From contig JANBVO010000002.1 of assembly GCA_030052745.1 (NCBI GenBank), positions 248,001 through 312,000 of the forward strand: a stretch of DNA of 64,000 bases, read 5' to 3'. The notes under the pieces were generated by a model that saw nothing but the letters and a program-made list of their open reading frames with translations, had not been told where the DNA came from and ran no database searches. Position numbers and translations under genes: made by a program. Below are positions 35,034 to 47,286 of the stretch, in pieces. How positions within the stretch are numbered: the stretch's first letter is position 1; every line of letters begins with the position of its first letter. Origin of the DNA: Pleurostoma richardsiae (lineage: Eukaryota > Ascomycota > Sordariomycetes > Calosphaeriales > Pleurostomataceae).

Positions 35034-37902
35034 CGTGAAAGGGTGCTGTGTGTGAATGGATATCGGCGGGAGAAGAACGAGAGAGTGTGAGAGAATGGAC
35101 TTGGGTCCGGGCCTCGAGTTGTTGCCGGACTGAGAGTTCAAACTTGAAGGTGAGAGGAGAGTGATTGCGAGGTTATATGAAGCCTCTGACCAGAGTTGTC
35201 GTTGATGAATGAAGAGTCAAGGCAGATACAAAGGTTATGTAACGATCTCACTCCTCGCTTGTCTCATGAAGGAGCTATCGTGCCAAGATGCGCCTGGTCT
35301 AGACCGAGCATAGACTCGAGTTCAGACGGGATGCAGTAGGAGCACATATGAGAAGCCGCGAGGCGCTCTACAGGACCCTCTTTCGCCGTTTTATGCTAGT
35401 GACCACAAGCAGAACGGTAGAAGAAACCAGGAAATAAATGAATGCATCCACACATCATTACGCCGGCCGAGAGGATACAACGTTCATTCGCCCCCCTCCC
35501 TCTCCGCTTCTGTCTCCGTTAAGATCCATCTGCGTCGGTTGATGCAGTACTAGGCATGTGTCTATGCCAGATGCGCCGTCATGTCCGTCCTCATTCCCAC
35601 CAACTGAAAAGACAAGGGACAACCCATGTCTGAGCGGACGGAGCCGGTAAGGTTTGCCTACTTGCAGCATTGAGATGGTCACACTACCAAGCACAGACTC
35701 TGCATCTAGCCGATGTGACCTTCGATCCTGGGATTCTGTGCCGGCCAGGGGCGTATCAAGGGCTTTTTCCTTGGATAGCCATCGATATAGGGCAATCTCC
35801 TGGCCTAGGTTTCGTAAGCTTGACAAAGCAACGATTAGGAGCGTAGGTAGGCGAGTGGCCAAGGGGAGCATTCCCATCCGGGTTCGATGGCAGTGATGAG
35901 TGACGCGGAGCCTAATTCGTGATGGCGGTAGTGTTGTCAATATGGATAAATGAGGCAGAATTGGCAAAAGGTCACGGTACCCCAAACAACCAGTCTTCTG
36001 CTACTTGCCAGGTTCTACTCCACAAACGCAGGATAGAGCATCTGTTTACAGTTATATGTATGTAATTCATCAAGCTTCAACCCCAGACCGGCAGAGCATA
36101 TCGAGTGAGATTCGGCAGCTGGGGGGAACGCCTTCTAGTTGAGCGGACTTGGGAAATACGCACAGAGTCTGGAACTGGCCGCCCACACTTTGCGTTGGTG
36201 ATAGATGAGGTGCCAGGGGCACTGGACCTCTAGGCAGGCAATGACTGCGGTACAGCGAGATAAGTGTGTGATAAGCTCGTGGACGCCAACATGCGGACGC
36301 ATCGAGCTGTATCAGCACATGCCAAGGAGGAACTAAGTCACTAGATGCAATGTGGAAGGAAGAAACACAGGGGACCACCAGGGGATGTTACTGCGACCAG
36401 CTTCAGATGGCAAGATTTAAGGCAGAAAAGGTATCATCTAGCCATAGACTGGAGGGCAGGATAGTGGTTGAGCCCTGCCTAGCCCATCAAGGCACTTTTG
36501 AGTTTGCATATGGACATGATAAGCAAGAATGTATGAGAATTCCCTTCGTTCCAGGTTCCGTATGCACACTCCTGTGTTGATGGTCGTACCCCTAGCAAGA
36601 GCTAGTTATGCAGAAAGCAGAAGGCATGGATCATCGCAAGGAACAGACGTTGCAGATCTCGATTAGAAGGAGATTTTTCTTCGGCTCATCGTCCCGTTGG
36701 GCGCCTCCCAACGGGCACCATTCCATGATTGGCAGCTCCGTAACCTTAAGTGCCGCAATCAGAAGCGCAAACAGGTAGGTGAGCTGAAATACTAGCCGGC
36801 TTCTTCCTCTGATAGCCAAGTCGCGGTGCAGAGGGAGCCTGCCCTAACATGCAGGATGAAGGCGCCACTTCAGCTCCTGAAACATGGGTTCGACAACAAC
36901 TAGTCGTGAGCGTGGGGGTTCTGCAGCGAGAAGGCAAGATAAGGCTGAACGCAAGAAAGGCGGAAGATGATGCCAGAAGGGCAGGTGAGAGAGACACTTT
37001 GCGGCTGTCCTTGTCTTGGCATCTAGACAGGATGCTGAGGTTGGATGCAGGGGATGCAGACGCTTCAACCAAAGCCTGACAAGAGAGACAGGCCAAGAGC
37101 GTTGTAGTCACTGTACTCGTCGAGTTAGGCCCAGGGAAGTAATGGAGACTGCAGAGCGAAGACGAAGGGCGTTACGGTCCAGGGTTCCAGGATCATACTC
37201 CAAGGTTGCACTCGAGGCGGGACGTTGCACTGGGATGGGAGCATCATGATCGCGCCGACATGGAAGAGTCAGTCCGTCTCTTCCCAAATAGGCAACCGCG
37301 CTGATGCATCCCCGAGCTCGAGGACACACAGACGAAAGTCTCATGCAAAGGGGCCACCATGACGGCGACGCGGTGCAGGGAAACAGAGCACTAAGGGGCC
37401 ATCAGCTCTGTCGAAGAGGAGAATCGAAATTACGGTAGGACTTAGGTCTAACGTCCGCCTTTGAAGTCTAATTCTTTCTCGAAACTGGTAACGTTAAGCG
37501 ACAGTCCGTGGCTGGCGCAGGGGAGTAATTACTTGTCTTCAACACCGCTCACGCCAGCTTGTGATGGCTGCACAGAAGCAAGACCAGGCTGAAATGCCGT
37601 AGAAACTCCTTCGTCGCATTTTCTGGCCAGGGACTTGTGATCACATGATGAGAACGCGGCGAGGACGGTGGAAAGAAAGAGCCCGAAGCCCGAAATACGG
37701 GACAGCTAGGCGCTTTTCATCCCATCTGTCCACTAGTTATAGTAAGACGGAGTAACCTGTTACCATCGACCAGCTCAGACAACCGACAAGTGAAAAGTCT
37801 AAAAAGACTCGCTCGTTTGCCTTTCGCATCCCTAGATCCCCTCCTAAGCAGGAGCCCCTGTGAAGATATTACCTATTGGGTGACATCAGCCCACTGTTTA
37901 CG
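35034..37902. other. Large gene-poor divergent region
   Basis: This 2.9-kb region marks the shift from the conserved block to accessory DNA. Reading frames are short and have no domains. Notable items are a pair of GATAAG words at 36259-36264 and 36270-36275, about 1.2 kb upstream of the reductase start (GATA factors control fungal iron genes), and a perfect hairpin at 36693-36715. Confidence 0.45.
36693..36715. repeat. Perfect inverted repeat (9-bp arms, 5-nt loop)
   Basis: CCCGTTGGG (36693-36701) and CCCAACGGG (36707-36715) are exact reverse complements around a CGCCT loop. It could be a terminator-like hairpin, a protein-binding dyad or chance; no gene is close. Confidence 0.8.
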
Positions 37903-38898
37903 ATGGTTTCTTACAAAGAAATACAAGCTTCCAACTCTCTCATCAACGATGCAACGGCCCCGCGCGTTTCCGTCTTCGTCGGTGGCACATCAGGCATCGG
38001 ACAGCTCACGGTTAAGGCCTTGGTCGCTACCGGTGCGAGCGTGAGGATCTACCTAGTCGGGCGCAAGAGTTCCGAAGAGCGAATGCGTGCTTTCATCCAG
38101 GAGTTGGATGCCATCAATCCTAAGGCAGAAATCATTTGGACCGAGGGCGAGATCTCGCTTCTGGCGGAAGTAAAGAGAGTGTGCGAATCCATCAAAAGCA
38201 AGGAGTCACGCGTCGACTTACTGTTTCTTACGGCGGGATACGCACCGTTCGGAGCACGCAAAGAGACTTCCGAAGGCTTGGAAATTACTCAGAGCCTGGA
38301 GTACTACTCTCGAATACTGTTCATCTTACACCTTCTCCCCCTCCTTGGCCAAGCGGAAGTCCCCAGGGTCATCAGCGTTTTGGCGGGCGGGATGGAGAGA
38401 GCAAATGTCGACTTGGACGATTTGGACTTAAAGAAGCCTGGGAATTTTGGCCCTATCAAGGCTCACATACAATACCCAGCGATGAACACGACGACTCTCG
38501 AGAATCTAGCCAATGAAAATCCCAATGTGACATTCATCCACTCCTTTCCCGGATGGGTCGATACGGGAAATGTGAATAGAGGTTTGGATCCGGGTTCGAT
38601 CATGGCCTGGTTCGTCTGGCTTATCCTTGAACCTCTTATTCGCATCCTTTCGTTTAGCGACGAGGAGTCTGGACAGAGGTACTTGTTCCAAAGTACCAGC
38701 GCTGCTTTTGGCGGTCGCGGCGTACCATGGAAGGGCAAGCCAGGTGCAAATTCGTTGGGGAAGCAGGCGGATGGGCTTTTCCTCGTCAATTCCAAGTGCG
38801 ACTGCACCTCGAATGCGAAGGTTGTGTCCCTATTACGAGAGAAGGCGCAGGGGAAGATTTGGGACCATACGCTGGAAGTTCTTCGACCATACTTGTAG
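37903..38898 (+). CDS. Short-chain dehydrogenase/reductase (divergent active site)
   Basis: This is a single-exon protein of 331 residues with an N-terminal Rossmann fold: VSVFVGGTSGIGQLTVKAL gives the TGxxxGIG-type cofactor loop (here GGTSGIG). DLLFLTAGYAPF is the usual NAG-like block. At the active-site position the expected Tyr-x3-Lys pair is not intact: the sequence runs HIQYPAMNTTTLENLA, with Tyr but no Lys four residues on. A subset of fungal SDR-fold proteins shares this state, so activity is uncertain. A hydrophobic helix, MAWFVWLILEPLI, follows. The start at 37903 (MVSYKEIQ) fits the family better than an upstream in-frame codon at 37876. Confidence 0.8.
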   Translation: MVSYKEIQASNSLINDATAPRVSVFVGGTSGIGQLTVKALVATGASVRIYLVGRKSSEERMRAFIQELDAINPKAEIIWTEGEISLLAEVKRVCESIKSKESRVDLLFLTAGYAPFGARKETSEGLEITQSLEYYSRILFILHLLPLLGQAEVPRVISVLAGGMERANVDLDDLDLKKPGNFGPIKAHIQYPAMNTTTLENLANENPNVTFIHSFPGWVDTGNVNRGLDPGSIMAWFVWLILEPLIRILSFSDEESGQRYLFQSTSAAFGGRGVPWKGKPGANSLGKQADGLFLVNSKCDCTSNAKVVSLLREKAQGKIWDHTLEVLRPYL

Positions 38899-39342
38899 GC
38901 TGAAGAGTCTATTTCATCACCTGTCCGACAATGTTGGCGAGCTCGGTAGGTACCATGGACAGGCATCAGTGTACTTAGCGAATCGTCAAAATGATTATCA
39001 GGCCTGTAACTTGTCCTTCAGATCGGTTGAACCATCCAATTCGTACCAGTTGTGCTAGTCATATCAACACTTCTACCTCTTTCTCACCATCTACCTCCTG
39101 ACCGTCCTATGCATACTTGACGAAGGCTCCTATCCCTCTAAGAAAAGAAAAGTACGAGTTCCATCCGGAGTAAGTTCCCGAAGCAAGTATTTAGCAGTCA
39201 TAGGTTCAAGAACACGCTATTGTCACCCCTGACGAAGCGCGTAGGAGGTCTACACGCCTTAGACTCCACGGCGTTCGACCAAAACTAGGTAGTGTTGCAT
39301 TCCGTGCGGATACGGTAGAAAAAAAGCATCACTTGGATGTAC
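38899..39342. other. Convergent intergenic region
   Basis: 3' flanks of the SDR gene and the broken ketopantoate-reductase gene. No other feature is seen. Confidence 0.5.
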
Positions 39343-40406
39343 TTAACTGTAACCGCTGAGGACTTCTCTTACATCAATCAGCCCCTGTTGCTCCTTTGTA
39401 CGCCACTGTACAGCTTTATAGAGATAATATAGGCTCTTGAGCCTCGGTACCGCGAGCCTCACTTTGCCAGCTTCCCGAACCACCTCAGCCAGGATGGTTT
39501 TGCATTCAATAAAACGCCTCTTGCAAACATTCTGCTGCATACTCGGTACAACAAACTTACCGATTGAGTCTGATTCAAGCGTTTGCTCGATCAGGCCTTC
39601 CTCCAGCTTGACCTCCGCAACGGCCTTTGCGGCGGCCAGGACTGACTTCATTGCCGGGCGAATCATGCCATCGATGATGTTGTTGCTCTTGTCAGGATCG
39701 GCGGCCGAGTAGAGTCTCAGTCTGGATGTGTCCAGGTTTGTGAGCGCGCAGACCGGGTCGTATATCACGTGAAAGACCAGTTTCCGCCAGCGGGTAGCAA
39801 CAACATCTTCGTCGACAAGTGCCGTTCCCTTGCCAGAGCGCTGGTATAGGCTTACTAAAGTCTCAACGGTCTGGACTTGACGCTTCTAGGCTACTCTATC
39901 GTTCGGAAAGGTGCCAAGAAGAATCCTGTCATGCTGGTCGTGAACAATGTGGCCCGCTGACGACTCCTTGGCCCCGCAGAAGCTGACGCTAGAGACGACG
40001 ATGGTCATGGAGAAGTCTTCCATAATTGGTCTCTCGATGTTAAGCCCGTTCTGGAGCAACACAAGGGTTATTCGATGGTCGACCACCGCGAGCCTGATCA
40101 TGTCTGTGGGGGTTGGTGGGATATCAGGGATGTTTTTCGTACAGCAGATGAAGTAGTCGAGTGAAGTGTTCGGATCAGCTGCCCGGTAAGTCGGTATAGT
40201 CTTCACAAGTCCTCCGAAAGCTTCCATCCCGTGACATATCCGCGGTCGCAGGACTCGATAGTGAAGCTGTCTTTTGAGGCTGCCTCGAAATTGGACCGCA
40301 GAGCCATAACCACCGTCGCACCGCCACTCTGTTCGAGGTTATAACCCGCAATGGTACCGACGCCGCCGCTTCCGATGACCAGAATGCGTTGGTACGGCAC
40401 GGCCAT
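39343..40406 (-). pseudogene. Ketopantoate reductase family (ApbA/PanE) gene, broken by a frameshift and a stop
   Basis: Family homology runs through the whole interval but not in one frame. From ATG 40406 the first frame codes for the Rossmann start, QRILVIGSGGVGTIAGYNLE, and ends at TGA 40203-40205 just after GWKLSEDL. The homology continues one base shifted with VKTIPTYRAADP, the conserved CCTKNIPDIPPT and VLLQNGLNIE, so one base appears missing near 40204-40210. In that second frame a single TAG at 39886-39888 interrupts the protein. Beyond it the same frame goes on with the C-terminal domain (RWRKLVFHVIYDPVCALTNLDTSRLR) to the stop at 39343. No intron with usable splice sites explains either lesion. 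A sequencing error could account for one of them. The intact enzyme would reduce 2-dehydropantoate or a similar keto acid. Confidence 0.8.
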
Positions 40407-41596
40407 GTTTGCTGTAGATTCCCTGGTGAGTTGACGTCGAATAAGGATTTGCACCATGTAATCATGTAACGTAGGTGCCCGCCGACTTCAAGGGTTGAAC
40501 GGTGAAGCTTGCGGTCTAATTTAGGAACGGAGGGAGGAATGGGCCACTCCACCTTCCAGGTCGGCAGAGCAGCTTTATATTCCTACATGCACGCACAGCT
40601 CGGCCGGTCACTGGAAAGTCGTGGCCGCGGGCTTGAATGCATTGGAGCCTCCATCAGATCCGAAGGTCTCTATGTCATCGCCGTGTTTGAGTTTACCATC
40701 ATTCAAGCTTGCCTGCGAACGATTCTCAAAGGTTTCGTTCGAATTTATTTCTCGCACCGGCTTGAGACAATCAGATGCACGACAAGATGTGGCGTGCCGT
40801 GTCAGAAGGAGGAAGGCATAGTCTACGGATCACCTTAGCCCTCGTTACCGGCCGCAAGATAACAAGGTAAGGTATCCCTAAGTAGGGTAATGTAGCCTCA
40901 GCCTCCGTGTCTCAGGTATCCGTCCCACAGCATCAATCTGCACGATTGGTATTGGGAGCTTCGCTACTCTGCCTTGCTCTGTCTTGAAGGTGCTGCTGCG
41001 AATGAGGTGCTTAGCAGCCACATGCCTCTCTGGCAGCGTTGTCTGTTAGGGGTACGGCCATTTTTGCCATAAAAGTGCTTTTTGACCGTGGCCATGTCAA
41101 GGGCTTTCGTACTCCCGCTCATAGTTTGGTAGGGAACAATACACACCGTGTTATACTTCGATATCAGCTCTGGTATGTACAAGATAAGAAGATGCCCTGG
41201 ACTCCTAGAAGAAGATCCCTCTCAAGGATGGATTTACATGGCGCTTAAGAATTCGTCAACAGTTTCTATCATAGATACTCATAGGGCATGATAATAAGTA
41301 CGGAAGAGAGTAGGCTCTGATAGCGATGAAAAATCATAACGGCGTCGAGACAGCCACATACAAAAAGAAAGAAATCTGCCCCGAGAGCAAGGATTGTTGA
41401 GCAACTGGCTTAGGTTATATATTCCCTATTCCAGCGTGAGGTACGTGTCATCAGTCATGGCACAAGAGTGCTTTAGAAAGAGAGCCCCTATATCTTCCAT
41501 ACGTCAATAACAAAACAAAACGAAGACTTCCGTGAAGTTAGGAATAGCACGGCGATACCGACGGCTCGACCATGGCGGAAAAAAGCGAAGCTCCGT
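40407..41596. other. Intergenic region
   Basis: Upstream of the broken reductase and 3' flank of the NLR gene. No coding frame with family features is seen. Confidence 0.5.
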
Positions 41597-44500
41597 CTAG
41601 AATCTGCCGTTGAGAACCTTCATGCAAGCTTCGCACAGTTCCCGATCCCTCCTTCGTTGATTTTCAGGTGCTGCGGCTACGAACGCACGCATGAGCTCGT
41701 CAATGACGACGCCGGCCTTCTTGTTTTCGACCACCATACGTTTATGGAAACGCTCGAGACGACGGAAATCAAACATGGTGAGCTTCTGAAATATCTCCGG
41801 CTGTTCTACGTCGCTGTCTCCCGCAAGCGCATTCGCCGAGTCGCCTTGCTCCCTCGGAGCGTTATCGGATCGTTGTAAAGCTAGCTTTAATCCATTTACT
41901 AAGTCGTGGGCCGTGCAGCCGCACGCGGCTGGCACGCACGGGTCAGCGCCGGCGACGAGGAGCATGCCAGTGAGAACGAGTAAGTATTCCGGAAACTTGA
42001 AGACTATGTCTGAGCGGGTAACAAGCTGGGACTTGAGGAGGGTGAATAGGGGCGTTTCCAACCGGCTGTTCAGGATGTTGGGGTCGGCTTTGTGGTCCAG
42101 CAAATATTCCATGAACGCTGCCATTTTGAGAAGCTGCTCCGTGTCGAATCTGCCCCAGAGATCCTCGAGGGGGTACTGGCAGAGCAGATGCAGTACCGAA
42201 TTGCCGTCGTGCCGCTGCAGGTTGACGTCCGCGCCCCTGGCCTGGAGGACAATCCACAGCTGGCCGACTTCAGGGTCTGTAAAAGCTCCCAGAGGCAGGC
42301 GGGTGATGAGCATTAAGGCAGACGACCCCTTCGATGTAATGCTATTGGCGTCACAACCATGCTCTAAAAGGTAGCGGAGAGCGATTTGTCCTGAAATGCC
42401 AAGCTTGAGGTTAACGATGTTGGAGCTTTCCGGGCTAAGTCGGGCCTCCAAAAACTCCAGCACCTGCACCATCAACGGTATCTCCTCGCATCCTTTGGCA
42501 TTTGGGTCTGCCCCATGCTCGAGGAGGAACTCCGCCAGGTCACAGTAGTCGCGGTACCCCGACGTAAACAGGGTGTACAGTGGGAGCTTGCCCTCAACGC
42601 AGAGGTTGATGTCGACACCAATCTTCACGAGGTGTTCCAGCGCCATGAGACCTTTGCGAGGGTGGGAGAAGGTCTCAGCCAAGCTCTCACAGGCGTGTTG
42701 AAGCAAAGAAATGGAGTCTCCCGGCAGTCCATTTCTGTTTTCGCGTGAGACCAGCAGCGGGACCTTCAACCATTTCTGAAAGTCGTCATAATCGTCAATC
42801 TCAAGTACAAAGTCCAAAATGGACTGCCCGGTCGGCGAGACGACTGAAAGATCTGCTCCAGAACGCGTGAGCCAGGCGAGCCCGTCTATGTCAGCCAGGG
42901 CGGCGTGGTGCAGTGGGGAATAGCCGTCCATGGCCACGGTGTTCACATCGGCCCCACCATCCAAGAGTTGCTGCAACAAGAGCGAAATGTCCGCGTTTAT
43001 GAAATCACTGCCCCAACTCATTTTGACTTCAATCATGTCCAGAAACGGCCCGAGAACGTGAAACCAATCTTCTTTGGGCCGGGTCGGCGGCAGAGACTGT
43101 TCCATCCCCGGAGTTCCCGGGAGGTTGGGGGACCCCGTTCCAGGCCCACGCTCTTTAGGCGCAACTGCGGCTGAAGGTGTGGCCATGTAGGTGTTGAGAT
43201 TGTCCTTCGGGCAGTAGTCTTTAAGAGCAGAATGGAGTGATGTGTACCCATCTTTGTCGCGTGCGTTCACTTCGCATCCTGCCGCGATAAGGAGCCGGGC
43301 GAGGCAGGGTTCCCGACAGAGGTGAAGCGGCGTCTGGAGCCGTTTGTTTCTAGCATTCACTTCCGCGCCGTGTATAAGCAGCGACCTAGCTGCAGCAAAC
43401 CGCAGAGAGTCGACGGCATTGTGGAGAGGTGTATTACCATCGTTATCTCTCGCGCACACTTCGGATCCAGCCTCGACAAGCAGCTCAACCACGATATCCG
43501 TGGAAGCTAGGTGTAAGGGGATTTGTCCCGCGGTGTTTCTAGCGCCAAGGTCGGCTCCCGGAAGTGAAATGGCAAACTGTACTATGATCCTCGAGAAGCT
43601 GTCCCTATCTCTGACCGCTAGGTGAAGGGGCGTATTGCCAGCCACATCCTGGCACAAGCCGGTGGCACCAGCATTGATCAACGATCTTACGATCGTCGGC
43701 CCCTTATGGCTAGGGCTCCGCCAGGAATACCCAGAGGCGCTAGAAAAAGCAATGTGCATGGCAGTTTGACCTTGGCGATTTCGTAATTCCGTATTTGCGT
43801 GCCAATTCAAAAGTTCCTGGACGACGCCGGCCCGGAAGTCATCCGTCGCGACATGCAGCGGTGTGTTGAGGTAGTGATCTTGAAGATCTAGTTTGGCTCC
43901 TGCTTTTAGAAGGGCGCGAGCGACCTGACCGGTGCCACAGCAATGGAGGGCAGTCTGCATGTTTACGTCCGGGATGTTAGGATCAACCCCAAGTTTCAAC
44001 AGTCTGCGCGCCGCTTGTACAGCTTTCGGTTGATCGGAACTGCAAAACAGATGCAGAAGAGTCCTCCGAGTCCGCGATTCCGCGATGGCATTGAGATCGA
44101 GCCCCTTCGACTGCAGCCAGGAAGCCGCCTTGGCGGACTTGCAACATCTGAGAAGCTTAGTTGTCTGGGTCCGCAAATCAGGGCAAGATTGACTTTGTAC
44201 GAGTTTGCGAACAACGTCGACGAAGTCGTTGCAAAGAGCAATCTCCATCATAATAATAAAAGTTTCCTCGACAACTCCTCCCTTCTCAATCTCATCCAAG
44301 ACTTCGTCGACAAGGTTGAAATGGCCTGTCGCGGCAGCCAGCGTAGGCTTGACGTGGGCTGCATTCTGCTCGTAGAAGTTCCCTCGTGCGGGGAGCTTCC
44401 AGTACTCTGGTGGCTTGAAAGCATAGTCGTCGTCACTATGAGGTACGAGCCACGAGTGGTAGTGCATTAGATTTTTCCGGTACAACAAATCTTGGTACCG

Positions 44501-47286
44501 GAGCCTGGCAATCGTGTTCAGGTTGTCATCGAGCTGCTGGCTAAGCCGGACGTGTTCGGTCCACCACGAATAGCAGTATTCTAAGAAGGGGAATTTCCTG
44601 TAGTACGATCTGAGTACGTCCGTGAACTCCTTCGCTTTGGCGACATCAAGCCATAGGTCAGTTCTTGGTGCAGAAAGAGTTGAAAGTTGAATGCGAAAGA
44701 AGTCCGGTTTTGAGGCGTAGAGAATGCATGTCTCTCCCATGATGGCGTGGGCCGATTCAATTCGAATCCTAGATCTCCAACTGTTCACCTGCTGATTGTG
44801 CTTGTCTCTAGGTGTACAGAGGAAATCCCTGACCGTCTGGTGGATCACGAATACATGGCCGTCGAATACGTGGACAATAAAGCCACAGGTATTTGCCAAC
44901 CATGTCGCGAATGTATTAGTATCATGCGACCAGAATGTTACCCTGTTAGTCCGAGCGGCCTGGCTGTGCGGATCTCCCAAATCGTCCAAATCGTCCAGAT
45001 CGTCCATATCATCCAGATCGTCCGGGTTCGGGCCGCCAGGGCTTTGCCTCTTACTCAGGAGACTCGAATGAGTCGCGTAGGCGGCCACCAGCTCTTCCAC
45101 AGTCAAGGGGCGAAAAGCAGCCACGATCATAGACAGAATTGTCGTCACTGTATCGGCATCTCGATCATTCACTTTGCTCAACAAGGCCTCGTATGCCTGG
45201 TCCACCGTCTCTGGAAGCCAATCGATCGTCATTACATTCCCATCTTTTTCAATGAGTTCGAACACTAGTCGAAGCCAGAGATATGTTCTGTTTGCGACCC
45301 TCCGAAGCTCTTGGCGAATATTGTCAATAACATCCGAGGAGAGCTGGTTTCGTTCTCGCTTTGCCAGGTTACCGAGTCGATGATCGATGACCAGGTCAAT
45401 CTCATCGCTAATCTTGGCAATTTCTTTATCACTAGCATCCAGGCTGATAAGATGCGAATGAAGAGAGCCGAAAGAGGTCAGTATTGTCTCATACGGCCTA
45501 GTGGTGACCAGAAATTTCAGGGGAAGTTGTGTGGAATTCGAAAAGCTTTCGGTCATGAGGTTAACCAGGAGTTCTCTACCAGTCTTCTCGCACTCGTCGA
45601 GAGCATCGAGAACACAGATCGTTCTTCTGGACCGTGCATGATATCCCCTTACTGCGGAGATAAAGAGCGTCCAAAGCTTGGTCAAATTGGAGGTCAATGC
45701 ATCGACTCGTTCCTTCTTCACATCATCCGCAAGGTCGAGGGCCACGGCCGGCAAGTTGCTGAGCAACTGGTGGAGCACGGCACAAAGAGAGTTGGTTGCC
45801 ATTTTCTGGATCTCCAAGTCCTTGAAGAAGAAATGACACACGAAGACGTCCTCAGAGGCTTCATCTCGCAGCCGCTTAACGACACTGCGTGCCAGAACCG
45901 ACTTGCCGCAACCCGGAGGGGCCGACAAGAGAAGCAGGCCCCTGTCCCGCTTTTCCCAGTCCAAGTAGGAGTGGTGCTCCTTGAACCAGCCGCCCGTTTG
46001 AGGGGCCAGATCCGGGTTGATCCCGTCTTTGAACTCCTCGTAGTTCAAGTACTTCAAGCTGAATCTAGAAATGATGTCATAAGCCTCCTCCTGAGTCGCC
46101 TTCTCTAGGCTCTTCACATCGCGGTCCTCTCGTCTCAACTCGCGCTCTTCGCGCTGGATGTCTCGCACCTCCATGCGAGCGCCTAGCTCTAGAAACTGCT
46201 CAAATCTGTCGAACAGACCGGTCCAGTACTGGAGTTGCTTTGCCTGGTTGGCCATGGACGCATCCTGGGACAGAGCGGCCTCGCACTTCTTGACCTCGGC
46301 AACATCTCCGTCCCAGTCGTTCCAGTTGACTTGGTCTTTGAGATATGTGGTCATTCGGTTCCACCTGTAGTACGCGAACACTGATTTCATCTGATAAGAA
46401 ATGAGCGCGGAGTAGAGCTCGAGAATCTTGTTACGAAGACTGGTATGAACCACGGAGACGCCAGGATTCTCGAGCCTGGGATCCTCGTCCAGAAGGAGAT
46501 CAGAAAGCCCGAGGTACCACTCGTGCCGAGCCACAATGTACTTGAGCCCGTCAAGGTTTGCCTTCCTGGCCTTCAGGGATGCACCCACACACTGGCTTAA
46601 TTAGCTGTCGTTCAAAGTACAAGGCAACTGGAGCAACGCACATCGAGGAGCAGCGAGACACCGGAGAAGGCTAGGGCAGCTGGCGGGTATACTTCCAGCG
46701 ACGAGGCGATCTTATCTTTGAACTTGCCCACGACTTCGATGGCAACAGCGCCCATCTCTGCGGCCTTGTGGCTGTCGGCCGTCTGTTGCCGGCGCACAAC
46801 GAGGCCAGTCATTTGCTGGCGCCGCCGTGCAGGATTGTCTTGTGCTATTTCCTCCACGGCCGTATTATCCAGCTCAGACTGCAGCTCGCGGGCAACGATA
46901 GCTTCAAAGGACTTGATCAAGTCAGCGTCGAGGCCGTCATAGGCTTCATCCCACATCTCGGCGGATAGAGCCGGCTTTGTCGGCGGTGGTAAATTGGATG
47001 TGGAGACAACTTCGGCGAGGCTGGCCTCCAGGGGAGATTCGTCGACACCGGCCGCGGGCGACACATTGATGATAGAAACGGGTTTGTCGGCATCTCGCTT
47101 ATGCACGGGTGTTGCGTCAACACCTGGTGATGGTAACTCTGTAGCATTAGAGCTGGGTTCTGGCCTGTCAGTAGTAGTGTCAGCCGTGACAGCGGCAGGT
47201 TCTGTGCGGCCACGGCCACGGCTGCGGCTGCGGCTGCGACTGCGGTCTCTGTGCGGTAGCAACGACTCTAGCCATTGAGGTGCCAT
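41597..47286 (-). CDS. STAND/NLR receptor: N-terminal NLR domain, NACHT NTPase, ankyrin repeats
   Basis: Exons are 47286-46642 and 46591-41597, giving 1879 residues. Residues 1-75 are disordered with an RS/GR run. From about residue 100 the block MWDEAYDGLDADLIKSFEAI resembles the N-terminal domain of fungal NWD/NACHT proteins. The NACHT NTPase has APPGCGKS (Walker A, about 440) and ICVLDALDE (Walker B, about 545). After the NTPase (about 737) sits an Asp-rich linker with five 9-bp repeats. From about 1055 to 1815 follow many ankyrin repeats, for example NTPLHVATDDFRAGVVQEL and GNTPLHLAVRDRDSF, some degenerate. Fungal NLRs of this layout act in non-self recognition and regulated cell death; that role here is inferred. 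ATG 47286 has an ideal context (gccATGg); an alternative ATG at 47325 adds 13 residues. Confidence 0.9.
44981..45025. repeat. Five 9-bp tandem units coding for an Asp-rich linker
   Basis: Units of the form ATCGTCCAR (one with ATCATC) run in frame and encode repeated LDD triplets in the NLR, between the NACHT region and the downstream helical part. It is a likely slippage site. Confidence 0.85.
47207..47250. repeat. Hexamer run coding for an RS/GR tract in NLR exon 1
   Basis: Imperfect 6-bp units (GCGGCT/GGCCAC types on the plus strand) code for RSRSRSRGRGR near the N-terminus of the NLR. The charge pattern suggests a disordered or RNA/nuclear-associated leader; function is unknown. Confidence 0.7.

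Noticed and set aside
39886-39888. Explaining the TAG in the reductase gene by an intron
   Set aside because: Nearby GT and AG pairs would give an intron of about 9 bp; no usable donor-acceptor pair is present.
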